A stretch of 64,000 bases of DNA, taken from the NCBI GenBank assembly GCA_032718475.1, contig JAUCBJ010007475.1, forward strand, positions 18,617 through 82,616, given 5' to 3'. Under the pieces are notes generated by a model. It was not told the DNA's origin, ran no database searches, and worked only from the letters and a program-made list of their open reading frames with translations. Source of the stretch: Nemertoderma westbladi. Its lineage: Eukaryota; Xenacoelomorpha; Nemertodermatida; Nemertodermatidae. The translations under genes and the position numbers were made by a program. Of the stretch, positions 34,050 to 45,776 are shown in pieces (within the stretch, counting starts at the first letter, position 1; every line of letters starts with the position of its first letter).

Positions 34050-37037
34050 TTGTGGTACATAATGTGCACTGGTTTGAAGGCCCTTGACAATGTAAAGGAG
34101 ATGTTAAACACAGCACGTTTCTCATTGTGTCCATGTTTCCATTTTCAAATATTCCTGTTAGACGGTTCAACACAACTGCAGTACAGCAATTACTGGTGCC
34201 AGACTATCTAAATATTGGGTGTATACGCTACGCCGACAATAAATTTTTATTTTTAAATTTCTTCTAGAGCATATTTTTATCAAGATTCCAAATTTGAGAA
34301 CCGTTTAGCATGATCTGTCTTAATTCTTGAGATATGGCTGTATATCTGTTTGACTGTCGGTCTGTCCGTCACCGTCAGTATGTATCCAAAACAATAGAAA
34401 GCATATACTACTGCATCGGTTTTCTTGGTCGGTGACTTCATTTCTGATGTCAGTATTCAAATTTGGCCTCGTCGTTTCTGTTTGTATGCTTGCCCTGCCC
34501 GTCAAAATAAAACCGACAGCCTGTTTCTACTGTAAGTTATTGATGACTAAATAATAAAATAGGCCTATTAAATATAATGCAAAAATAAACAGATACAGTA
34601 CGCCAGGGATCGAACACGTCTAATGTCTATGTTGATAAGTAATAGCGAAGTATCCATTCCACTAATCGGAAAGAATGAAAAAATAGGCACAATGAGGAAC
34701 GAACTGTGTTTAACGCCTCCTACAATGTAAATGACACAGTTTTGTATGTATTTCGTTGGCGGCAAATTCAAATCGAAGCGCCAACTGCCAGCTCTGAGAA
34801 TCTGATAGAGAACTCTGATTACCCTGCTGCCTGGCCAGGGGCTGAGTTGTAGTTGGACGTGTATGTCGTGTAGACGTACAGACGTACCGTCGGTAGATAA
34901 GGCTACTGGCAGACACTGATTACCGTACATCTGTACTGCCATTGACTGCTGTACACGACTGTACAGTATCAGAGTACAGCCAACACTTCACAGCTGCACA
35001 GTACAGTAGGGAACACATGCCCAAACAGGCAGTGCAGACTTTGCAAAATGCACTGCCATATTAGGCAGTTTTAGCCTAAATTTCTGATAAAATGTCAATT
35101 TTTATTAACTTCCTGCTCGAAGGGCCCCTTTTTTATTTCATGGGATGAAAATATAATATGTATTGCAAGGTAAATATAAAATTTGGTAGACTTTCACAGT
35201 TGGGTTTTAGAGACATCAGACTTTGAAAATTGCTAGTCAAAAGCATGCACTGCCCAAAATAGCAGTGTTCTGCTTAATATAGCAACATACTGTTTGAACT
35301 AGCAGTGCAATGCTTAAAACGGCAGTGCAAAATCAGAAAATGCATTCAGCATTACATACAATTCAGCAATCCTGATGGAAACATTATATATATATAACCA
35401 ATATTCAACAGATTTTATAAATCAATTTTTCACAGTTTGAAACACCAGTAGACTGGGAAAGTTGGAAAAAGAAAGACCCGATCATTTTTTCCTGAATTTG
35501 TAAATATTATATCTGTATATGGTATGTTGGTTTGTATTGCATTCTCTATATCCGTTACTATTGTCGAATGTATGACTTTGTATGTGTTTTAATCTACGTA
35601 TTCCTATTGCCTATTGTAAACATAAACTCTCATCTCAGTTTTAGCTTAATTTATACTATCGCAATCGCAATATTAGCTTGTTAATTTTAATTTTTAATTT
35701 GTAATATTTTTATATTGTAGATATTCAGTATTATGTTTGTTTTACTTGTTTGTTTTACTCTACATGTTTTACTATTAACGTTTTAAGCTATCCCAGTATC
35801 CAGCCACTCACAGCCAGCCTATTGTACTTGTCTGCTTGTACACAAAAACATTAGTATCAAATTTTGCTTTGAAAAAATATACTGTTGCAACATGTGTTTG
35901 TTAGAATATATTATCTTTATTATTATTTTATATTTATGTTGGTTTTACTCATTGCTCACTCTATCTATAATTAACGTTTTCCATCTACTGTAAAACCAAC
36001 ATAATACTGTATCAATTTACAATTAATTGATTTATATCAATTTTAGATTACTGGTCAGCCGGTAAGTCATACTGTATCAAAATACTAGTTTATTATATAC
36101 ATTTTATGTGTGAACGTGTAAATCTAAATATAGACTATATTTTAGTATCTAAATTGGATTTAATTATTTCTTACTAATGATCTGATGATGACTTCTTATA
36201 CAGTAATTTGTATTTTGTTAACAAATAATGCCTTAGATCAGTTAATCCTTAAACAGTGAAATTTCTTTATACATCCATAAATTATTAAACAATAATTTTA
36301 TCAAGGGGAGGTAAATTTCTGTACAGACCCCTTCTGCCCTTAAAGATATGACATTTTTAAATATGATATATATTAGGCCTAATGATTTTATTACTAAATA
36401 TTTACTATCAATAAATATCAGTTACCATATCAATCAGTCAATAAACATAAATTTTATCATTAGCGAACCGTAACTTTTAATATTAACGAACTATAGGCCT
36501 ATAATACATATTGTTATAATGGCCACATATATATTAATATTTTATACAGTATAATAAATATATTAATAAATTACCTGTCAGTGACTGTGTAAATTGTTAA
36601 CCAGTTAACTGAATAACTAACAAAAATAAAATATATATAGGCCTATAAATTGCTTTCAATAGGATAGTCTTATATACTGTAGATAGATAGGCTGTTTAGC
36701 AGATACAGTACAGACATAGATAGATAAACTCTGAAGGACTGAATGATGCCTGGCATTGCCAGGCTCTCCAGCTCTCCTACAGTCAGACAGAAGGAATTAA
36801 TTCAATACCATAACTGCAGAACTGCCATTTTAGGCAGTGCATGTTTTTGACTTGCAATTTTCAATGTCAAATATCTCCAAAACCCAACCATGAAACTCTT
36901 ACTACATTTTGTATTTACCTCCAATATATATCATATTTTCATCCAATGAAATAAAAATGGGGCCCTTCCAGCCTTCCAGCAGGAAGTTGATAAAAATTCA
37001 CATTTTATCCGAAATTTAGGGTAAAACTGCCTAATAT

Positions 37038-39297
37038 CAGTAAGGGAAAATACCCCGAATCGGGGTATAGCAGCAAACCCCCATTCGGGGTTTTGTGATA
37101 CCCCGATTCGGGGTTCTCCCATAGACATTTTTTCTCCTTCATTTCAGCATATGAAGATTTTAATTCCGCAATTTCGTTTTAACATATTCGAATACACATT
37201 GGTGTGTACTACAAATAAGAAAACTTTGGAGTAATAATGAAATCTTCCGGCTTCGATATTGTACCGGAAAATCTAATGTAAATTATACCCCGAATCAGGG
37301 TATCCAGGACTCCCTGTACCCCGAATGGGGGCTTGTGATATATTCATACAGCCTGCAGAAGCACCGATTCGGGGTCAGTATTTTCTAGTACACCGATTCA
37401 GGAACTCAATTTTCTCGAAAATACACTGAATCGGCTCTTTTTTTCCACTCTGACACTGATTCGGTGTATATTTTCTAGTCGTTTTTTATATTTTTTAATG
37501 GATTTTCGTGATGTAATGTAATTTGTCATTGTATTTAATGTATATTACGTTATAGTGCTTATTGTTAGACAAATTGCATAATCATATCTATATTTAATAT
37601 TTAAAGTGTGATACAGTTTTGGTGTACTATTATAATGAAAAATATGCATTATTTATTCTCATTTTCACCATAATAATTTATCGTGGGCCCTTCATAACCC
37701 TTCACTTCATAACCACGCAAAACCCGACTTGGCGAATTAATATCCCGCCTCAATGTTAAATTCTCAATTTAGGGAAAGGAGCAGGTTACAGTGGCACGTT
37801 ATTTTAACCAAAACAATAAACTAAGCACAATAGAATAGGTTTCAGTCTTATTTTTGAGAGTAATCCGCTGTTATTTGCTTCGAATTTACTTTGGAAAGGG
37901 ATTAATTTTTATTGCGTCCAGTCCCCCCCCCCCCCCCCCCCCCCCTACAGTAGTATGTTAATTCAATACTAAGTAGCTACAGTACATAATACTACCGTAG
38001 TTCTCTAGTTTTCACGTACTGTATATAGGTTTCACGTAGGCCTACTGTATTTTATTGTCTATAAATAATATGCAAGCCATTGCAATGTAATGTATTCATG
38101 TATCCATGTATGCCATTGTCATATATTATAATTCTCGTATTCTTCTATAATTCGTAGGCCTATTCGTAGGCCTATAATTCTCTATAATCATCATAATAAT
38201 TATCATAATAATATTATATCTCGACTCATCGTTTAATATGCTAAATCTGGCAGGGTAAATATCTGCTTGCGTCTTATACGTGCTTGCCAGAACGGGCAAG
38301 GTTATTATACGTGCTTGCCCAAACGGGCAAGGTTATTATACGTGCTTGCCAGAACGGGCAAGGTTATTATACGTGCTTGCCAGAATGGCAGAATGGGCAA
38401 GGTTATAAGTGCTCGCCAGAAGAATCTAACAAGATTCTATTGAAGAGTCTAACCAGGGCGCATCTCTGCCTTGCGTCATTAAATGGTAGCTAAATGTGTA
38501 CTGGAAATTCCTCTGGGGAGTATAGCTCTGGGGGTCCACAATGGAAATAAGTCGTCTGACTTTGTGCGCAATCCCTGGCCTAACGGCCGAACAAAATGTA
38601 CTGTATTTTACTTCAGCTTTTTTCCGTCAATCTAGTTTCCTTTATTGTTTTGGATAGAAGCACTGCAACTTTAACCAGCTCTTGTCAGTTAATTACGATT
38701 AGCTTCGTTTATTGTATTAGTTAACTGTAACCGTAAAACACTGTAACAGTTAACTGTGAACTGTAACCTGCTCCTTTCTCTTAATAATGGAATTTACTGT
38801 ACTGGTACTAATGTACTGGTACTCCGTGTTGATTAAAAAACATACTTTTTGTTATCATATCCATATTTATAAATCAGTTGATAGACAAATAACACTGCAA
38901 TAATAATAATGTAAATGTACAATATAGTAATATACTACAGTACCGTACCTCCTGACCTCCCGTACTTCAGTAGGTAGGCCCTATATCTATCATTATAGTT
39001 ACCACATTTATATTATGACTGTATGAAACAGTATTGTACTGCACAAAATGTAATTTTCGCACTATTAATTCCAGTCTGACGTGAGTGAAACATCATTTTT
39101 CTGGAGGGGCGTGAATAACTCCTATACCCCGATTCGGGGTATATCTAATTTTTCCGCTGCCTGAAGATTTTCTAGTAGAGCACCGATTCGGGGTATAGCT
39201 TTCTACTGAAAATCTCCAATCAGTGTCACTATTTTCCACTATGACACCGATTCGGTGTATAGAGCTGTACCCCGATTCGGAGTATTTTCCCTTACTG
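37038..39297. mobile_element. CAGT-ended DNA transposon 2, nested in element 1
   Basis: The ends are CAGTAAGGGAAAATAC and its complement GTATTTTCCCTTACTG with one mismatch. AATAT is duplicated at 37033-37037 and 39298-39302. Both ends carry clusters of the palindromic motif CCCCGAATCGGGG and variants such as CACCGATTCGG (37050-37470 and 39115-39285). Internal DNA includes a copy of the CCAAAACAATAAAC repeat, a 23-base C run and a small palindromic tandem array. There is no long ORF. Confidence 0.85.
38279..38410. repeat. 31-bp tandem repeat with a CTTGCC...GGGCAAG palindrome
   Basis: Four units of CGTGCTTGCC.GAACGGGCAAG followed by GTTATTATA. Each unit can form a CTTGCC/GGCAAG hairpin. A related inverted version lies at about 59510-59625. 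Confidence 0.8.
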
Positions 39298-39712
39298 AAT
39301 ATGGCAGTGCATTTTTCAAAAATGGCAGTGCGTCTGTGCTGCCAATTCGAGCATGTGTTCCCTACTGCAGTACTGCAGTAGTATCGGTCAGTCGGTACTA
39401 CTCTGCTACTGCAGTACTGTCAGACTGCAGACTGTAGTAAGTAAGGAAAGGGAACACAAGCCAGCTAGTCAACTGGCAGACTGGTCAACTAGTTGCCACA
39501 CTATTGCCAGACTACACTAAGGTACCGGTCTGCCGGTACCGTACTTACCGGCTACTGCCTGTACTGTCCTTCGTCTGTTCGTCGCCTACCGGGCTACCGG
39601 CTGACCTATACTCCCTGACTCCAGGACTCCCAGACTCCTGTCTGCCTGTACCTGTCTGCCTGTTGACCTGTGTACTGTACAGTTTCAGTTTCTGGTACAA
39701 TAATAAAACCTA

Positions 39713-40555
39713 GGGTAAGACGGGGTAAAATGGGACATGGGGTAAAATGGGACATGTCGGCGTCGGGGTAAAATGGGACATGCATATTTTTTGCCAATTT
39801 TTTTTTAAAGAACACTTTTAGGTCTGTTTTAATACGGTATATTTTTAATTGAGAAACTAAATGTTACATTGTTATATAGGCCTAGCACATATGATGAGAT
39901 CAAGATCACGCGATGAAAGCAATTTGTTAAGCGCGTATACACTTAAAAGTTAGGACACTTCCTATCATTCATTTTCTTCGATATTATATGCATTAGAATC
40001 GCAATCATCGATTTAGTGGGTGTAGAACAAGTCCAAATGTCCAAATTCCTGATCGTTTTGGAGTTACACAGATTTGTAGTTTTACCTTGATACATGTCTG
40101 CATGTAGATAGGCGTAACTCCGTAAATAATGCCTAGATGATTTTTCTCTGTGATTGTTGAGTTTTATAGCTTTTATAGCTACTACTGCATTTAGTTATTA
40201 GGCCTAGCTCATACTGGTCTTAACTACTCATACTCATACTGCTATTTCAACTCATACTGTCATAGGCCCTAATCTTAATCTAACTTCTGAACTTGACTAA
40301 CTAACACTAACAATGCCTCATGTCCCACCTTACCCCGGATGTCCCACTTTAACCCCACTCGGGGTAATGTGGGACACTGCGATTTTTTTAAAAATAAACC
40401 ACCTGAACCAAAGGCTCAGGGGTTTATTTTGGTACAATCTGATAGCCCAGAGTTCAAATGTACAGAATATGCTTTGATTATATCCATCCAGGAAAATCCC
40501 TCTTGGTTATAGAACCAAACATACCAAACTTGTCCCATTTTACCCCGTCTTACCC
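39713..40555. mobile_element. MITE with TA target site (Tc1/mariner-like)
   Basis: The ends are GGGTAAGACGGGGTAAAATG and its complement, with TA on both sides (39711-39712 and 40556-40557). The empty site in the left copy is TA at 2667-2668. GGGGTAAAATGGGACAT is repeated three times at the left end, with complements at about 40318-40375 and the right end. It is 843 bp and non-coding. The TA duplication suggests the Tc1/mariner group; the terminal sequence alone does not prove it. Confidence 0.8.
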
Positions 40556-40658
40556 TACTCTTATCTTACTGTCTTAGGGATGTATGGTCACTAGCTAACT
40601 AGGGCTGTAGGCGTCCGACAGTAGAGGGCAGTCGGGGAGAAGTTATATTTTCAACTGA

Positions 40659-42241
40659 CAGTCGGTGAGAAGTCAAAAATTGGACTTCAAGTCCAATTTT
40701 AGACTTCAAGTCCAATTTTGGACTCCAAAGTCCAATATTGGACTTTAGTACAACTCCAAGTGTACCCATGCTGCCATACTGTATATCGGTATTTAAATCA
40801 AAACTGCATCCCGTATCAGTACATATATATTACATAATTACAATGCAACATTATTTTAAGGATCAAATTAATTATTATATGTATTATATAAACAGGGATC
40901 GCACACTTACAGTCAGACATTAGTAGTTACTTTTTGCGGTAGTGGTATAGCTTTGCGGTAGCCTTACTGCCTTAGTGGTGTATACCGCGGTAGCGTAGTT
41001 GAGTTATAGCTGTATAGTTCATTCATACCCATACCTGTGGTATTTTCGTATGGCAAAAATAAGACTACTGTAAACTGTAACCTATTATGTTATTGAGTTA
41101 ATGTTTATTGACTAATTGTTTTGATTAGGTTCAATGTGTCAAGTACAATGCACACATCTCTGCATCTCCAACCAGACACTATATAACATTGGAGTTGGAG
41201 GTGTCTCATTCAGTCATTGGTTCCCCCAAGCTTGACACTAGAACATAGCCGCCCCCGCTTTGCAGGACATCGCTTTAAGCCGTGAGGACCAGCCAGTGCA
41301 CCTCATGGAGTGAATAAGCATGGTGGACAGCCCATGATGACTTTCTTGAGACGCATCTTTCTTACTGTCTTAAAGGACACTGGCCTTGAAGATGCGGATG
41401 ATCTAGCAAATGTCATGGCTGATAAGGCTGTAAGAGTGTGAGGGAGTTGTGGAGGCGCACTTTTGTCAACAAGCCAGCACAGCATTCTTAATACATAATA
41501 GGGCCTATACTGCTATATATATATAATGCAGCTGCAATGAATCATGCCGATTGTAGTAGTAGTATGTGGTGAGGTTATAGGGCTCCTTCAATTGGTAAAG
41601 TCAAAAGTGGCCGTTTATTGTTTTAGTTAGAAAAGCCTGCCTCTGTAACCTGTAACCTGAATTGGTTTATGATTATGACGTGTGTTACTTGTTACTTCTG
41701 TACTTATTATGTGGAGACCCCAACGCGTTAATCAGTTACTAATCCCATTTCATTATCCTGTTATGCAGCTGTTTTATAATACCCTTCCTGTTGTATGGAA
41801 AAATTAGAAGAGATGGTGGTAGCATCAACTTGTAGTAGGCCTATTTCTTTCTGATAGGGCTCCCATAGCCTTAGACGAAATCGTAGCTTGTACTGTAGTT
41901 AGCCTTAGCAGCAGCTGCAGTTGGCTAACCTGGCATTGCTACCAGTATCCACCAAATATAATTTGTAATAAAGTCCAATATTGGGCTTTTGTAAAAATTC
42001 AAAGCCTTATAAAAAAAAGTTCCCCCTGGTGAATTTCAGGTCCCCCTGTTCAAAACTCTTATTTTTTGATATATTTTCGATTAAAGAAAAAAAATCCCGC
42101 CCGATCCTATTACCCAAGGCCCTGGAACAATTGGCTGATTTGAAGTCCAATATTGGACTCACAGAAGTCCAATTTTGGACTTGAACTGGAGTCGAAGTCC
42201 AATTTTGGACTCAAGTCCAATTTTTGACTTCTCACCGACTG
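40659..42241. mobile_element. CAGT-ended DNA transposon 4, nested in element 3
   Basis: The ends are CAGTCGGTGAGAAGTC and its exact complement. ACTGA is duplicated at 40654-40658 and 42242-42246. The subterminal motif is AAGTCCAATTTTGGACTT, iterated at 40680-40745 and 42138-42230. The outer 15 bases differ from element 3 by one base, but the iterated motif is quite different. The interior holds a LINE relic (about 41110-41480) and no transposase. Confidence 0.87.
41110..41480 (+). pseudogene. LINE relic inside transposon 4
   Basis: A diverged match to 4330-4650, sharing CAATGCACACATCTC, CCAACCAGACACTATATAAC, TTGGTTCCCCCAAGCTTGAC and GATGCGGATGATCTAGCAAA. It is riddled with indels. It was either captured by element 4 or inserted into it later. 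Confidence 0.65.
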
Positions 42242-43359
42242 ACTGAGTTGAAATTTCAACTTTATTTTTTAAAATTCAACTTTTTATTAAAATTCAACTT
42301 TTGGAGTAGAGTTTAAAATTGAACTTTTTTTTAAAATTCAACTTTTGGAGTAGCTTTGGAAATACTAAAATATGGAATTGGAATCCATTACTGGTATTCC
42401 ATTGTATAATAATTATGAGATTCAGCGGTAATTAAATACATCTAATAAATTCCCGTAGTATTTCAGCTAATTTGCAAATGTAATCACTTAAAATGTTTTT
42501 TAAAAAAGTATTCCCGACGGTGAAAGTTTTTATTCCATCGGTAATGAGGGTTAATTTTTCGAGTTACGTCCATAAAAACAATCAAAACACCCCCCCCTTC
42601 TGTGACGTCTTGGGGGCCTTCTGCGCCTCCTGCCATTTTAGAGTTGAATTTACAACTTAAAAGTTGAATTAAAAAAAAAAGTTTTAAATTTCAACTCAGT
42701 TGAAATTTCAACTTCTCCCCGACTGGAGGGTGGCTGGGTGGTCCAAAAAATGTTCACAGGGTACGGGTACCTATTGCCTGACTGCATGATTTTTTTGGTT
42801 ATAGAGCTGTAGAGTAACTACTGACTGTTTAACCATGTGACTAATGACTCTGACCATATCTGCATATGGTTTCCCTCAATTGGTAAAGTGATCATTTATT
42901 GTTCTGGTTAGAAAAGCCTGCCTCTGTAACCTTCTCCTTTTCCTCAATTGGTATATTTATATAGGCCTATACCAGTACAGTACATCAGCAAATCAACGGG
43001 TTTTGGAACTTCAAAATATTGCCAAGTGGGTGTACTGAAACCGATTTTACCCAAAAATTGCTACACACTGACACAACCAGTTATTAATACTGTTATTCTG
43101 TCCTGCTGTCCGACTATTTGTTTCTCATCTGATATTGATATCATTACAGTGACTGTAGTTAGTTGTTGTAGGAGATACTGAGATACATGCTACAGTCTTG
43201 CTACCACCTGATCTAAAATGTCCGACTAATAACATGTACAGTGACAATGACTTGAAATTAGCAGACTCTAATGTCTTATATTGCAGTATTGTATATTTAT
43301 TCTGTTCGAGTTTTATTTTTGTTTTATTTTTGAATTTATTTTTGTGTCTACTATCTGAC

Positions 43360-44660
43360 AGTCTGACTGTTGATGGTGACACAGAACCATTTGAAGTATT
43401 ATGGGGAGTCCTCCAAGGAGATACACTTGCGCTATTCTTGTTCATAATCATAATTGTGGTTGACTATGTCAGTATGTTCTACGCATGTCCTTAGATCATC
43501 ATAATGATGATGGGGTAATGGTAACTCCACCTACTGGCTCTAGAAGTCGAGTAATTCCTGCCAAGTACCTAACTGATCTTGACTTTGCTGATGACTTAGG
43601 AGTACTCCTGTACTCTCAGAATCACTAGAGGAAGCCCAACGGCTCCTCACCTAATTAGAACAGGCTGCTTCTAGTGTTGGTCTTTTTATTAACTCCAAAA
43701 AGACCAACATTTTGGCAGTTAATTTTGAAAGTGCTCAGCCAGTCAGCAAGTCTCTGACCGGATGAACATAAGCTCAAAGGATGGTATGCTCGGAGACGGG
43801 GGGGGGGGGGGGGGTGGGTGGGGGGAAACTTGATGCAAAACCCGCCTTGGCGAATTAATATCCCGCATCAATGTTAAATTCACAATTTAGGGAAAGGAGC
43901 AGGTTACAGTGGCACGATATTTTAACCAAAACAATAAACTAAGCACAATAAAACAGGTAACTGTTATATTTTTGAGAGTAATCATCTGTTATTTGCGTCC
44001 AATTTCCCCTGGAGAGGGGTGAATTTTTATTGCGTCCAGTACGCTCGAGCGTGTGGATGACTTCTGTTACCGGGGGTCATGGATCCGGAAGTCAAATGAG
44101 GACCTTCGAAATTCGAATACGTAAGGGAAAGGCATGGTCAGCCTTGAATGGGCTTTCTAGGATTTGGAAATCATATAGAATTAAGGTCCGATTATTTAGA
44201 GCAGCAGTAGTTCCCGTACTCCTCTATGGGAGTCCATGCTGGGCTCTAACTGCTGAGGACGCCAAATCTCTGGATGGCACATTCACAAGAATGCTACGCC
44301 GGGTTCATTGTGTCGGGCAATGCACACATCTCCAACCAGACACTATATAACATTGGAGATAGATGTCTCATTGGTTCCCCCAAGCTTGACACTATAACAA
44401 AGTTGCCTCCGCTTTGCAGGACATTGCTTTCGCCGTGAGGACCAGCCAGTGCCTAATCATGTGCTTTGGCAGCCTCATGGAGTGAATAATAAGCATGGTG
44501 GACAACCCATGACTTTCTTGAGACGCATGTTAAAGGACACCAGCATTGAAGATGCGGATGATCTAGCAAATGTCATGGGTGATAGGGAGTTGTGGTGGCG
44601 CAATTTTGTCGACAAGCCACCTGCAGCTGCAATGCAGCATGCCGATCCTAGTAGTAGTAG
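43360..44660 (+). pseudogene. LINE reverse transcriptase fragment, right copy
   Basis: The same degraded fragment as 3384-4665, with the same insertion (about 43798-44038). Small differences, such as CGTGTGGATG for CATGTGGATG near 44050, distinguish the copies. Confidence 0.75.
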
Positions 44661-44805
44661 TAGTAGATCTGATATTGATATCATCAGAGTGACTGTAGTT
44701 AGTTGTTGTAGGAGATTCATGCTACAGTCTTGCTACCACCTGTACTTCTAAAATGTCCTGTTAATAATATGTACTTTGACGATATATTGTATATTATTCT
44801 ATTAT

Positions 44806-45011
44806 CATTAGAACCACCTATTGCAAGCGCTTTCTTATTGGTTGAATATTCAATATTTTAATCGTCCAATCAGAGAGTCAGAAACTTCTCGAGATTAGGA
44901 TGTTGTAACACAGGAGGCAGAACATCATAATTTCAAGCGTTTCTGATTGGATGACTGAAATATTAAATTATTCTACCAATAAGAAGGCGCTTGAATTAGG
45001 AGGTTCCAATG
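44806..45011. mobile_element. Fold-back MITE-like element, right copy
   Basis: The duplicate of 4830-5035, with the same inverted halves. Confidence 0.5.
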
Positions 45012-45776
45012 ACACTAATAAAATGCATTTGTTTTGTTTTATGCATTGTCAGATTGTTATTGTTTTTACATACATACATAATAACAATGACCGAACGTAA
45101 TCAGGATCGAATGTAAATAGTTATTACGTATCGAACGTAACTGCAATTATGTTACATTGGATCCTATAACTATGTTACATTCGATCTACAAATTACTAAG
45201 CTCGAATGTATCATTGCCATTTACAGATTTAAAGGAGCAGATTACAGAGGCGTGTTGGGGGAACCAAAACAATAAACGAAAGTTAACACATGTTACAAGA
45301 TTATGCAGGTTACTTTTATTTAAAGGCTGAAAGGAGCAGGTTACAGCTTACAGAGGCGTGTTGGGGGAACACATGTTTCAAGATTATGCAGGTTACTGAA
45401 TTGGGTCTTGGGTCTTTGTTTTGTACTCACCAACACCAAACTGTTTCTTCCTGTAAATAAACGAAGCATTTCATCGGTTAACTCCTGAAATCAAATTATT
45501 CCCTTACAGTTTCTAAATTACTGTCACTTTGTCTATCTTCTCAGATCCCTCCAAGAATTGCGAAGAGCTGGTTGCATTTTACCCTCACTATCGTGGATTC
45601 TTACAGTCTTACTTGTCAGTAATTGTGTAAATTTGAACGACAAGTAATCTCTAATTTTTTATTTGATCTATATTTTATATTTAATCTTAGTTATACTGGT
45701 AGCCTAATATATAATAGCTTAATTATTTATTATTGCGTATTACATGTACTATAATAATGGCATTACAGTATAGTTG

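Larger units (their letters stand above)
35004..39367. mobile_element. CAGT-ended DNA transposon 1, non-autonomous, hosting element 2
   Basis: The ends are CAGTAGGGAACACATGC and its complement. CAGTA is duplicated at 34999-35003 and 39368-39372; the empty site is at 2316-2320 in the left copy. Without the nested element it is 2.1 kb. Subterminal DNA on both sides repeats GGCAGTGC and GCACTGCC motifs (for example ATGCACTGCC and TAGGCAGTTTTA). Inner arms, such as the AGGAAGTT.ATAAAAATT block, are also inverted. No transposase-like frame is present. Confidence 0.85.
40629..42725. mobile_element. CAGT-ended DNA transposon 3, hosting element 4
   Basis: The ends are CAGTCGGGGAGAAGTT and its complement. 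GAGGG is duplicated at 40624-40628 and 42726-42730; the empty site is at 2743-2747. Without the nested element it is only about 0.5 kb. Its subterminal motif is AGTTGAAATTTCAACT and shorter TTCAACTT/AAGTTGAA copies (42244-42360 and 42640-42715). It is a non-autonomous, MITE-sized element. Confidence 0.85.

Noticed and set aside
39713-40555. Fifth member of the CAGT transposon set
   Set aside because: The ends are GGGTAAG and the target duplication is TA, so it belongs to a different group despite its iterated end motif.
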